Positions 22,685 through 33,245 of a stretch of DNA of 64,000 bases are shown here, piece by piece. Position numbers and translations under genes: made by a program. Every line of letters starts with the position of its first letter. Within the stretch, counting starts at the first letter, position 1. Below the pieces are notes generated by a model. That model saw nothing but the letters and a program-made list of their open reading frames with translations, ran no database searches and was not told where the DNA came from. This DNA is from Pyropia haitanensis (taxonomy: Eukaryota; Rhodophyta; Bangiophyceae; Bangiales; Bangiaceae): assembly GCA_008729055.1 (NCBI GenBank), contig SDUX01000002.1, positions 2,445,874 to 2,509,873 on the forward strand. Direction: 5' to 3'.

Positions 22685-24339
22685 ATGGTCGAGAGGGACA
22701 CGGCGGGCGGCGGGGGGGTGGCGGCCGTGCCGCCTGCACAGCCACCCCGGTGGGAAGGCCTCGCCAATGGCGGCGGCGGTGGTGAGGGCGGCGGCGGCGG
22801 TGGACCGCCGACGCCAGCCGCGCCGGCGACGGCATCGGCGACGGCAACGGCGGCAGCGACGGCGACGACGACGGCGGCTGCCGGACAGGCGGGCAGCGTG
22901 GCCAGCTCGGCCGACGGCGATGGCGGTGCGGCGCGGACGCTGCCGACGCGGGCCGGTGCCGGTACGCTGCCGACGCGGGCCGGTGCCGGTGTCAAGGCCG
23001 GCAGCGGCGGCACGGGGAGTGGCGGCGATGGTGGCGGGGGGAGTGGCGGTGGTGGCGGCGGCGGCAGCGGCGGTGGCGGCGGCAGCGGCGGTGGCGGCGG
23101 CGGCGGCGGCGGTCCCAACTTTAAGCTCCCCCCGCTGTCGGCGCTGACGGGCTTGGCGTTTAGCAACGCGTCGCCGACCAACGTGGCGGGCCTTGCCGAC
23201 GGCGGTAGCAGCAGCCACGCGACGCCTTGTAGTGGTGGTGGTGGGGACTGCGGCGGCGGCGGTGGCGGGGGCGGAGAGGGAGAGGGGGGGGGAGAGCTCT
23301 TTGGCCGCACCGCCTCGGTCGGCTCGGGTGGCTCGGGTGGCTGCGGCGGCGGCGGCGGCGGCGGCGGCGGACGGTACAGCCCGCGGGATGGGGGCGCCGC
23401 CCCTGCGGGAGCGGCGACGGCGTCGGCGACGGCGGCGGCTACGGCGGTGGCGGCGTCGGCGGCAGTGTCGGCGGCAGCGGCGGTGGCGGGACGGACTGGT
23501 GGGTCGTCAGCCGACGAGGCTGCTGACGGCGGCGCCGGTGGTGACGGCGCCAGCCCCAGCTACTTCATCTTTGATGCCCCTGTTGGGGGCGGCAGCGACG
23601 GCGGCGGCGGTGGTGCTGATGGCGGCGGCGGCAGCGGCGGCAGCTGCAGGGACGGCAGCGGCGGCAGCGGCAGGGACGGCAGCAACGGTGGTGCTCTCGG
23701 CGGTGGTGCCGTCGGTGGAACGGTCGTGTCCCCGTCTCCCCCCTCTGGCTGTGGCCCCGGCGGGTTTAAGGTGCCGTCGTTGCTCAGCGGCGGTGGTGGT
23801 GGCGGTGTTGCGGGCGGTATCGTGGGCGGTGTCGTTGGCGGCGGCGGCGGTGGGGGGGGCGACCGCGGTGACGGCGGGCCGCGCAGTGGCCTGGGCCCGC
23901 TGGGGGGGAGCCTCGGCTTTGTCGACGCCCTTGTCGACGTTAGCAGCGGCGGCATTGATGGGGGCGACGCGATGGGCGGCATTGGCCACCCGCTGTACGG
24001 CATTGGGTCATCCCCTTTTCGGCCGCTGGCGGACTTTCCCGACGCCCTGTCCGGAGGGACGGCGGCGGCGGCGGGGGGGGTGCTCGCCGCGGCGGGCCGC
24101 TTCCCGCTCAGCCGCAACAACAGTGGCGGTAGCGCGGGGAGTGGGAGCAAGGCGTCGGACGGTGGCCTGCCGTCGCACCTGCTGTCTGCCATTGGTGGCG
24201 CGGTGGTGGGGGCCGGGAGTGGACGCCCCCATCCCCCCGACGACGATGACGATGGGGGGGGTCGAGGCGTGGGCGGCGCCACGAGTAGCAGGGGAGGGGC
24301 TGCTGGTGGCAGCTCTGGAGGCGCCCTGATAAGTGGCAT

Positions 24340-24386
<47 letters not shown>

Positions 24387-26530
24387 GCGGCGCCGGGTTG
24401 CCGCAGCCGTTGCGGCACTCTTCGTCGGCGCTGGAAACGCCCGCCATCATGCACATGGCGTCGCACTTGCTGGGTGGGGCTGCACCCGAGATGTCTCTGT
24501 GGCAGCCGCCACCCCCGGCAGCGTCGACCGCAGCAGCGGCCGCCGCAGCTGCTACCGCGGCCGCCACAGCGTCGGCGTTTGGGACGACCGCTTCTTTGTC
24601 GCCGCCAGTCTACCATCCAACCCTCGCGGGACGGGGGGTGCCGGCGACGGCGGCGGTGATGGCCCGCGGTCATCGGGGAGGGTTTGCTGACAAGGCGGCG
24701 CCTGGCGGTGGGGCCGGTGGCCTGGCCGGCGGCGCCGGAGCCGCCGGTGGGGGCGGGCCTTTCCCAGGCGGCGTAGCGGCTAAGGGCCTCGCGCCGCCCC
24801 CACGGTCGGCTAGCGGCGGCGCTGAGGGGGGCGGCCGCCCCTGCGGGCTGGCTGAGGAGCCGCCGTCGTTGGCGGGGGGCGGCGGCGCTTTTCTTGGCCC
24901 GAGCGGCTCCCCGTTTCGGCCCCTGGGCGACTTTCACGACCCGCTTTCAAGGGGGGGTGCCCCCGACGGTGGCGGTGGGCGCGGGTGCCACCCGCTCAGC
25001 CGCAACAATAGTGGCGGCAGTGGGAGCAGGATGTCGGATGGGGGCGTGCCCGTAGCGCTTCTCAACGCGATAGGCGGCGCCACGGACAATGGGGGAGTGC
25101 CGCACTTGGAGCGGGGGACGCACTCGAACCAGAAGCTGCTGCAGCAGCAGCAACAGCAGCAGGAGCAGCAGCAGCAGTTTCGACAACAGTTGCAGCAGCA
25201 GCAGCAGCAGCAGCACCTGATGGTGCAACAGCAGCAGGTGCAACAACAACAGCAACCGCAGCAACCACAGCCGCAACAGCAGCAGCGGCTACCTGGCCCC
25301 TACCCGGCGTCCCTGACGCCGGCGGCGACAGCGTTCCCCGCGCCCGTTCCGCCTGCCCACCTTCCCCCTCACCTGCTCGCCCAGTACCCTGACGGGGCGG
25401 TCAAGCGGCCACCCCACCACGTGCCCAACTCGCTGGGCGGCGACGTCCACGGTGGTGGCCCCGGCCCGCCGCCGTCGCTGGCCGGCCTGCCCGTGCCGGC
25501 GCACCCGCTCTTTTCCACCCCACAGATGGGTCATCTGGACGACGCGCACCTGGGCGTCCTCGGTCAATGCTTCCCTCCCAACCTGTCGCTGCCCATGCAC
25601 CCGCTTCATGTCGCTGGGGGAGGGGGGAGAGGGGTGGCGGCGGCAGGGGGGGGTGCCGACCTGGATGGAGGGGCGTTTGGCGACAACGGCCGCTCGTCGA
25701 CGTTTTTTGACACCGTCCTCGGCGGTGGTGGAGGCGGCGGCGGTGGCCACGGCGACCCGTTCCACGCGCTGGGCGGCCTGCCCGAATTCAAGATGCCGAA
25801 GGGGGGCACCCCACCATTTGGTCACCCCAGCGGGGCTCGTGGCGGCAGTGGCCCCGGCGGAAGCGGCGGAGGCAGGACTGATCTGTCGGCAGGTTCGCCT
25901 GCGTCCAAGACGCCACCGCTTGGCGGTGGCGGTAGTGGCAGCGGCAGCGGCAGCGGCGGCGGCAGGGCAAGCGGCGACGCCGCCCACGCGGTCGCCGGCG
26001 GCAGCGTGTACGGGTCCGGCGCCCCCTTTGCGCTGCCCCCCGCGATTGTCAAGACGACGGCCGGCGCGGTCGGCCGCGCCATCTTCTCCTGTACGCAGTG
26101 CACGGCCACGTTCCTGCACAAGTCGTCTGCGCAGCGGCACACGCGGCTGGTCCACCAGCGCCGCGCGCCGGTGGGGTGCAAGCGCTGCACCGCGGTGTTT
26201 GGCGACAAGCACAGCCTCAACCTGCACGTGGCCGCGGCGCACGACAAGGAGCGCCCCTACGCGTGCACGCAGTGCGACCTGCGCTTTATCCAGGCCGCGC
26301 ACCTGCACAGCCACACGCTGACCGTGCACCTGCGCGTGCGGCCGTTTACGTGCCCGCGCTGCGGCAAGGCGTTTGGCCAGCGGCCGCACCTGACCCGCCA
26401 TGAGCGCGCCGTCCACGACCGGCAGCGGCCGTTTGTGTGCCCGCGCTGCCCGGCGGCGCGGTTTAGCCAGCGCAGCGACCTGGCGGTCCACATGGCCACT
26501 CGCCACGACTTGACCAGCAGCACCGCGTGA
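22685..26530 (+). CDS. Large C2H2 zinc-finger protein with five C-terminal fingers
   Basis: Predicted 1281 residues. The frame is open further upstream, but the ATG at 22685 sits in CACCATGG, an ideal initiation context. The first about 1130 residues are a low-complexity Gly/Ser/Ala region. A block built on FRPLxDFxD, PLSRNNSGGS, SDGGxP and LLxAIGGA occurs twice, near residues 440-510 and 740-800, so it is an internal duplication and perhaps an interaction motif. A Gln-rich tract lies near residues 817-868. At about 1135-1275 are five consecutive C2H2 fingers (CTQC, CKRC, CTQC, CPRC, CPRC), with TGEKP-like linkers such as KERPYAC, RVRPFTC and RQRPFVC. It is probably a nuclear DNA-binding regulator; the target is unknown. 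The protein ends five residues after the last finger. Confidence 0.85.
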
Positions 26531-27236
26531 GCAGGGAGACGATGCCAAGGGACAGGAGTGTGAAGAAGGGGGGGAATGGGGGGAGGGGAAGGCATGCGGA
26601 AACAGAATGACAATGGGCCGCTGCCAACCCCTCTTTTCGTGTCCGCAGCTTGCTTGCATTGCCCCTCCCCCCCCACCGCTCGTTTTTCTTTCCCACCGCC
26701 GCGGGTCTCTGGCCACGGGTCTCAGGGCTCCCCCCACGGCCCACAGCCCTAAAAAAAAGCAGTGCCCGCCGTGCTCGAGCCGCGGCGCCGCGGCCGAGAC
26801 GCCCACCTGCCAGGGCCGGTGCCGCCAACGAGGAGGACGGTGGGGCACCACCCACCAACCCGGCAAGTACGGGCGCCGCAGACCCACCAGCGGGGTTGTT
26901 TGGAACGCGTCTGGCGCCAAGGAGGGACCCGCACACCGCGCTTTGTCTGCCCCCGCCACGGATAGATGCTGGCAGGGACCCCCAGCACGGCGGGCCGTGG
27001 CGCCCCCCAACCAACGCGGGTCGGAAGAAAACCGCAGAGCCCCTGCCGGTGCCGTGGGCATGGCAGCCCTGCCCCCAGCGGGAACCACAACCCCCCCACC
27101 GCCCCGTCGGCGGCGAGATACGACTCGATTGTGCTCACGCGGGCATGTCGGAGGCGTCCCAGGACTGGCGGCACGAGCCGGCGGCAACGGGAGTACGAGC
27201 AGCGTCTGGGCACGGAGCGGGAAGCGGGGGCGCCCG
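26531..27236. other. Downstream region of the zinc-finger gene
   Basis: No supported gene. Long open frames on both strands have no known domain. Confidence 0.45.
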
Positions 27237-27520
27237 CTACCGCCTGCGACCCCTCCCCGCCCCCCCCCTCCCCCCCCGAGGCGGCTGGCGAGGGCGTCGG
27301 TCCCGACGATCTTCCCGCCGACAAAAACGGTGGGGTGGGCGCCACTGCTGCATGAGCGTGTGGTGCGAGGATGGGCAGACCCGTGTGCGCAGCCGCCGCA
27401 AGAGGTAGCGATGCTGGCGAGCCCCCCACGAGCGGGGGCGGCCGTACCGGCGGTGCCTCCACCGGCAATGGCGGCGCGGTAGGCGTCATCGACAGCTGAT
27501 CGCCAGGAGGAGGGGCCGGT
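27237..27520 (-). pseudogene. Possible glutaredoxin-like C-terminal fragment
   Basis: In one minus-strand frame the sequence reads SGAHPTVFVGGKIVGTDALA, then a short Gly/Arg tail and a stop at 27237. P-x-V-F-V-G-G-K-x-x-G-T-D-x-L is the glutaredoxin pattern around the cis-proline and the glutathione-binding turn. The CxxC active site that should precede it by about 45 residues is not found in the same frame; a CGGC lies only about 26 residues before the cis-proline, in a Ser/Arg/His-rich context. The upstream frame is stopped near 27528, and another frame looks coding at about 27490-27600. It may be a last exon, a frameshifted gene or a relic. Confidence 0.28.
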
Positions 27521-28312
27521 CCGTGCTCACCACCCCGATAGCGGGCGCCGATGGGAGGGCCCCCAGGCTCAGCGTGTCGAGGGAGACTATCGAGGCGGCC
27601 GCCCACGGCCGGCAGCAAGGAGGTCCGCCTCACCCCTGGAGCAGCTGGCTCGCCCCCTCTGGCTCTCCGGCCGGTCAGTTCATCCCAGGTCGCCCCCACC
27701 CCCCACAGCCGCGTCTGCCGTGACGCTCGCCTTGCCCACGCGCCGGGTCGCCGCCGCCGCCCCCACCACTGCCGCTGTCGCCGCCACACCGCGTCCGCCG
27801 TGGCCGAGGCACTTCGGAAACGCGGGATGCGCCATCCAGGAGGATGGGCCCAGCGGCCCTGGCGGCCGCCGCACGCTGCGCACCACGCCGCCCTACCACC
27901 TCCCTCTTTCCCACCTTTCCCTCCTTCCGCGCGCCCTGCATTGCCCGACGCGTACCTCCTCAGTTCCCTAATCTCGTGGGGGGGGGATGTGTGCAGTCCG
28001 AGGCTCCGCCGTCGTGGTGGGGGATGCCCACTCGCCGTCACGGAAGGGTGTGCCGTCCTCTCCTTGCACCTTCCCCTCCCCACACGGTTACCCAATCCAC
28101 TGCTCTGCTTCAGACACGCAGCCGCAGCAGGCGCGGGGGATGATCACCAGCAGCGCCCACAGACGTACCCCCCTTTCCCAACGCGCCCCAGCGTCGCCGG
28201 CCGGGCCGTATCGCCCGGCCCGCCGCAGGCAACCCCCCCAGGCGACCACTGCCTACTTTCCATCCGCAACGACGCTTTTGCCCCGCCCCGGCCCCGCCCC
28301 TACACCCCCCCT
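27521..28312. other. Intergenic or unresolved
   Basis: Minus-strand frames switch repeatedly here (one reads naturally at about 27680-27830), but no domain is recognised and no consistent model emerges. Confidence 0.35.
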
Positions 28313-29545
28313 TCAGCAGCGCTTGACCGCGTACAGGACCCCCCCCGTTGGACACGACCCCGCGTCCCCCTCCAGCGGCTCTGCCTCCGCCCGCCCCATC
28401 GCGTACACCCGCCCCGGCTCGTCGAGGACGCGCCCCACCTGGCGATCCCACACCCGGTTGGCGTGGAGCAGGTTGCACGGCCCCGGGTCGCCGTGGCACG
28501 CCGCCCCCCGCTGGAATGGCCGCCACAGGTGCCACGCCGGCACCTTTTGGGTGTTGCCCTCGACGAGGTTGTGCCCCGCGTCCCGCTGGTGAAAGTTCAC
28601 GTCGGTCTGGATGTGGTTCGCGACGACCACGCAGTGGCGGGCGCCGCACTGGATCGCCCAGTGCCGCACGTGCGAGACGGTGTTGCCCGTCGCGAGCACC
28701 GACCGGCCCGACACGTTGATGCCATAGCCGTTGCCGTCCGGACCCTTTTGGAACGCCCCGCGGATGGTGCTGCCGCGGAGGGTGATGTGCGCCGCGTCGG
28801 CGCCAACGATAATCCCATTGCTGCCCGCGTTGAGCAGCCCACACCCGTCCACCCAGCAGTCCACCGCGTCGTTGACCCACACAAAGTCCACGTACAGGTC
28901 CGTGGCGGGGTGGAAACAAAACCGCTGGCGGTCGTGGTAGACGCGCTCGTTCTGGAACGCCTGCACCCGCAGCTCGTACTTGGACCAGTAGTCGTCGGGC
29001 CAGTCGTCATCCAGCGGCACCTGCCGCACGCCCTGCCACTCGACGCGGAACGTCATGGTGAGGTCCTCCACCCCCGCCCGGGATACGCCGACGAGCGACA
29101 GCGCGGGCGTCTTGGCCGCAGGGGTGGCGCCGCGGAAGCGGAGCGTCACGTCCAGCGTCGTCGCGTGCGCGCCATCCCCGCGTAGGGCCACCCCCCCGCG
29201 CAGCGCCAGGGCCGTGCCCAGCGGGTACGTCCCCGCCGCCAGCCGCACCACCCCACCGCCCGCGGCGGCGGCCGCCTCAATGGCCGCCTGGATGCGCGGG
29301 CCCGCGTCCGCCTCAGGCGCGTCCTCCCCGCTCACCGGGTGCAGCGTCGCGCGTACGGGCCACGCGCGCCGCGGGGGCACCCCCCCGCGCACGCCGGCGG
29401 CGGCCCAGGCGCCCATGTCGGGAAAGCGCGGGTCGGCGCGGTCCCCGTCAAACGCCCAGCCCGTATCGCCCAGTGCCGGCGACGGCGGTGCCTCGAGGGG
29501 GGCGGGACCGCCGTCTGCGGCGCACGTGTCGGGGGGCCCCGCCAT
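28313..29545 (-). CDS. Right-handed beta-helix (pectate-lyase-like) protein
   Basis: Predicted 410 residues from the ATG at 29545. After a Pro-rich lead the sequence enters a pectin-lyase-like fold. The entry segment is DAGPRIQAAIEAAAAAGGGV with VRLAAGTYPLGTALALRGGV next, the usual opening of the Pectate_lyase_3 superfamily. Regular rungs follow, with turns such as LLNAGSNGIIVGADAAHITL, GNGYGINVSGRSVLATGNTV and NLLHANRVWDRQVG. Aromatic and acidic residues cluster near DDDWPDDYWSKYE. Several Cys pairs near the C-terminus suggest an extracellular protein. No classical signal peptide is seen at this start; a hydrophobic stretch (ILPAVTALWLVAA) lies upstream in another frame across a G/C run, so the N-terminus may be mis-framed. 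Activity on a wall polysaccharide (lyase, hydrolase or epimerase) is plausible but the catalytic class cannot be read. Confidence 0.75.
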   Translation of the reverse strand: MAGPPDTCAADGGPAPLEAPPSPALGDTGWAFDGDRADPRFPDMGAWAAAGVRGGVPPRRAWPVRATLHPVSGEDAPEADAGPRIQAAIEAAAAAGGGVVRLAAGTYPLGTALALRGGVALRGDGAHATTLDVTLRFRGATPAAKTPALSLVGVSRAGVEDLTMTFRVEWQGVRQVPLDDDWPDDYWSKYELRVQAFQNERVYHDRQRFCFHPATDLYVDFVWVNDAVDCWVDGCGLLNAGSNGIIVGADAAHITLRGSTIRGAFQKGPDGNGYGINVSGRSVLATGNTVSHVRHWAIQCGARHCVVVANHIQTDVNFHQRDAGHNLVEGNTQKVPAWHLWRPFQRGAACHGDPGPCNLLHANRVWDRQVGRVLDEPGRVYAMGRAEAEPLEGDAGSCPTGGVLYAVKRC

Positions 29546-31752
29546 CGGACCGCGGCGCGGCCACCAGCCACAGAGCAGTGACGGCGGGGAGGATGGGAAG
29601 GGGGTGGCGGGGGGATGGGGGTGAGGAAGGGAGATCGAGGAAGAGGTAAGTGACGGAAGACGGGACAATAGGGGATTGGGGGGTGCTGGTGGCCTGCGTC
29701 TGCTGCCGACGCCGCCGGCAGCTGGCCGCCACGCTTGACGCCTCTCTGCGCAGGACCGTGGCGGGAAGCCGGCCGCGCGTGCGCCCACCGCGGTCCGCGA
29801 GCGACGTGACTGACAGCACGGCGGGAGGGCCCGCGTCGGATCAGCCGCACGCGCTCATCAGCACAGGCCCGCAGTGCTGTCCCTACAGTGGGGTGTCCGC
29901 CATCATGATCCCCTGCTCCCGCTCGACGCCGCCCCCACCGCCAGCAGTGTCCCCGCGGCCGATGGCGGCGCTGTCCATCTTCTTTTTCGCTGGCGGCGGC
30001 GCCCCCCTCTGACGCGGCGCCGCCCCCCTCTGAAGCGGCGCCGCCCGCTCGCCGTCGGTGTGGCGCCGCCCGCCGGCGGCGCTGTCGGCATTTTTCGACT
30101 GGTGGGTGGCGGCGCTGTGCCCCCCGCGGGCCATTTGCAGCCGGCGGTCGGCCCGGCATTTGGTCTGTGGGTCGCGCTATCCCCCGCCCGGATTGCGGCG
30201 ACGTGCTGCACTTTGCAGCCTCTGTCCCTTGCGGCTGCGCGTGCCCGCCGCGTGCGCGACTACCCTCTCTCCCCGATGGTGGCTGTTCAACTGGGGGCGT
30301 GCGCGGCCGCGTGGGACATCGCCACTCTTGGTGGCGGGGCGGTGGTGGCGGGGCGGTGGCGGGGTGGTGAGCGGCTGTCATTGGCGTTGGCGACAGACGC
30401 GACAGGGCAGCCGGGGGCATGCGCCGCCGCCATGGTTTGGACGGGGAGGGGGAGGGGGCGACCACGCCGACACGCCGCCGCGCTTGCCACTACCGCCACC
30501 CCCGGCCGTTGCTGCCACCGCCGCGACGGCGCCGACTGTGGGCACACCGGCCACCACAACGGGGGCGGCGCCCGCCTGCTCTGAGCGGTTTGCCCGCCTG
30601 CCGCTGCACCGCCGCCGCGAACGCCGCGGCCACCCCCACCCCAACCGCCGCGGCGGCCGCCGACGCCCCGCCCGCTGCCATCCGCCCACGGCCGCGTGGC
30701 CACGCCGCGTTGCCCCTCTCGCAACCCCCGTCCGTTCCCCCCCCCCCGTCCTTGTCACCGCTCACCTTCCGTCTCACTTAGCGTGCTCGCGTAGAGCGTG
30801 GCGCCCAAAGTCAGCGATGGGCGGCGATCAGCTGCGCCCACCAGCGCACCGCGGCACGACAAACGTCAGAGAGAACATCCCAGGCTCGTCCGGCTGTGAA
30901 CATGGCGCATAGAACCCCATCTACCTACTCTGACATCCTCCCCCTGCGCAACGCCCTCAGTAACCCGCTCCGCAACCACCTCCGCAGTCTCCTCCACAGG
31001 CTGCGCAACCCCCTCCCTGACCCCCCTTCCCGCCCGAGCTCCGCCATCAAACATACCAGTGACCTCACGCTGCAATAGGTTCTTGCGCTTGCCGGGGGCG
31101 GGGAGGGGGAGGAGAGGGCTGGAGTGCTGATGACCACCATCCCGTCGTCTGCCGCCGGGGACAGGTAACGAGGCACACCGACAAAGCGCACGCTGCGCGG
31201 CGCGACCCGAAGGCACAGGCACCAGTCACCCCACTCGTTTGGGGTTCAAATTTAACACAACACCCCAAGAGGGTCCAGAGGCCGTTCGTGGAAGTCTGGC
31301 GATGCTCGGGCCACACCTCTCGGCCAATCAGGTGCCTAGGTTTTTCGCCTCAGTGTGATGGCTTGCTCCTCAACTCAAGTGAGCTTCTGTTGTGGTGTAT
31401 GAGCGCTCATCTACCAGAGAGGGGTTGGGGTTTGGACGGACGCCGCGCCAGGGGTGTGGCCGGCGCTGCGGTCGGCGTCAGTGGTAGTGGCGACGGTGGC
31501 GACGGCAACGGCGGTGACGACGACGACGACGGCAACGACGGTGGCGCTGTGCGTCTACTTCCCCGTTTCTCTGCGGCCGCTGCCTCCCCACCACCCTCTG
31601 CCGCCGCTGCTCCCTCCGATCCTCTGCCGCCGCTTCCTCCCCACCCCACCCCTCACGCCGCGGCGGCGGCTGTCCGCCGCCCCCCCCCCCCCCCCCCCGC
31701 CCCCCCCACCCCCCCCACCTGCCATGGAAGACCCCCACCCCCCCCCCTCGAC
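29546..31752. other. Intergenic, no confident gene
   Basis: This separates the divergent beta-helix and augmin-like genes. A plus-strand frame around 29874-30584 has natural-looking stretches (for example MVAVQLGACAAAWDIATLGG) but no domain. A 21-bp duplication of CTCTGA(C/A)GCGGCGCCGCCCC lies near 30007-30050. Composition is mildest at 30880-31380, the likely promoter side of the gene at 31753. Confidence 0.4.
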
Positions 31753-32422
31753 ATGACCACCGCCGACGCCCTCACCTGGGCGGCCCGCCTCGTCGGGGCG
31801 GCCACCCCCCCGGCGCCCCCCCCCCCCCCCCCTCTTTGACGGGGCCCCCCCCCCGCGGTCGCCCGCGCGGTCACCCGCCTCGCCCGCCGCGCCGCCGCGC
31901 ACGCCGCCGCCGCCGCGGCGGTCGGCGCCGCCGCCGACGCGGCGGCGGCGGCCGCCACGGCGGCCGCCACGGCGGCGGCCGAGCCGGCGTCGCTCCTCGG
32001 GTCGGGGCTCCCGCCGGGCGGCCACCGCCGCGTGCGGCGGCTGGCACGGGCGCTGGCGGTGGCGGAGCTGGCCGTGCCGGCCGCCGCCGTGGCCAGTAGC
32101 AAAGGACGGGGTGCCGGGGACGGCCCGGGGGGGGGCGTCGCCGATGGCAGTGCCGACGGCACGGCCGGCCTGGCGGCCGCCACGGCCGCGGCGCCCACCG
32201 TGGGGGATGATGTCGAGGCCGCCCTTGTTGCCGCCACCGCCACCGCCACCGCCGCCGCCACCGCCGCCACCGCCCGCCGCGCCGCGGCGGTCGCCGATGC
32301 GGAGGAGGCGGCGGCCGAGGCGGCCGCCGCGGAAGCGGCCGCCGCCGACGCGGCCGCCACCGCCGCGGCGGTTGCGGCCGACGCGGCGCCCGGGCGGGCC
32401 CCCGCCACCGCCGGCAGGTGCG

Positions 32423-32504
<82 letters not shown>

Positions 32505-32850
32505 CAGCGGCACGACGGCGACAGCGACCGTGGCGGCGGCGGCGGCGGCGGCGGCCGCGTCGGCGGCGCGGCTCCGCGCCAAGGCGGCCGAGTATGGGCG
32601 GTCCCGCGCGGCGGCGGCGGCGGCGGTGCGCGCGGCGGGCGTGCGCGGCGGCCTGACGCACGACGCGGTGCGGGCGGCGAGCGACGCGGCCGTCGCGGCC
32701 GACGCGGACGCCGCCGCCGCGCGGCGGGCGGTGGCGCGCTACGGGGGGCTCCCGCCAGAGGTGGGGGCGGCGCGCGCAGAGGTGGCGCGGCTGCGCGCGG
32801 AGCTCGCGGACTTGGACGGGCAGGTCGCGGCGGCGCTGGCCAAGTGCTGA
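31753..32850 (+). CDS. HAUS1-like: HAUS augmin-like complex subunit 1-like protein, with two compensating C-run shifts
   Basis: The C-terminal 90 residues follow the HAUS1/AUG1 pattern closely: a KAAEY helix, a short GVRGGLTHDAVRAAS segment (animal HAUS1 has SLSHQSLVALS here), then a YGGLPPEVGAARAEVARLRA segment (animal: YLDLMPNPSLAQVKIEEAK). The N-terminus has a WAARLVG helix followed by LFDGAPPP and AVARAVTRLARR, matching the N-terminal helix pair. The middle is coiled coil made almost wholly of Ala, interrupted by a polyglycine tract encoded by a GGC array (32420-32505). A TGA at 31837 splits the frame, but it lies between two C tracts (816-832 and 845-854 of the 31 kb block); length errors in both restore one frame. 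Augmin nucleates microtubule branches in the spindle. The gene converges on the ABC transporter gene. Confidence 0.6.
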
Positions 32851-33245
32851 GGAGGGGGGGGGGGAGGGGAGGGATATGCCGGGGACCGCCTGGGTGGGGT
32901 GGGGAGGGGTGTGCCCGTGGACTGACGGGGCTGGGGGGCACTAGCTAGCCGACCGGGCGGGCGAGACCACCACGCGGGCGGGGGAGGACGGTTGGGGTAT
33001 TGTAAATACAGACGAGCCGTCCCATGGCTGTACACAAGGATGCTTGCAGCCACGGGGCCGTCCAGCACACACAACCCAGTAAACGCAGTCATCGGGCGGG
33101 GCGGTGGCACGCCGCCGCACGCCCGCGTGGGGCAGGGGAGAGCAACCCCCCGAGGCGAAAAAACAAAGAAACACACACAAACCCTCCCCGCCTCCCACGC
33201 CTGTTAACATATAAGTCAAACGTCAGGAACAGCAACATGAGCAAC
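32851..33245. other. Convergent intergenic region
   Basis: These 395 bases lie between the 3' ends of the augmin-like and ABC transporter genes. No additional feature is seen, and no canonical polyadenylation hexamer is evident. Confidence 0.5.

Noticed and set aside
26749..28095. A 448-codon minus-strand open frame
   Set aside because: Composition is Pro/Arg/Gly-rich without domains, and the glutaredoxin-like signal lies in a different frame of the same strand, so this frame is probably not coding.
29874..30584. Plus-strand 236-codon frame with natural-looking stretches
   Set aside because: No recognisable family, and the other frames are equally open; I could not separate it from background.
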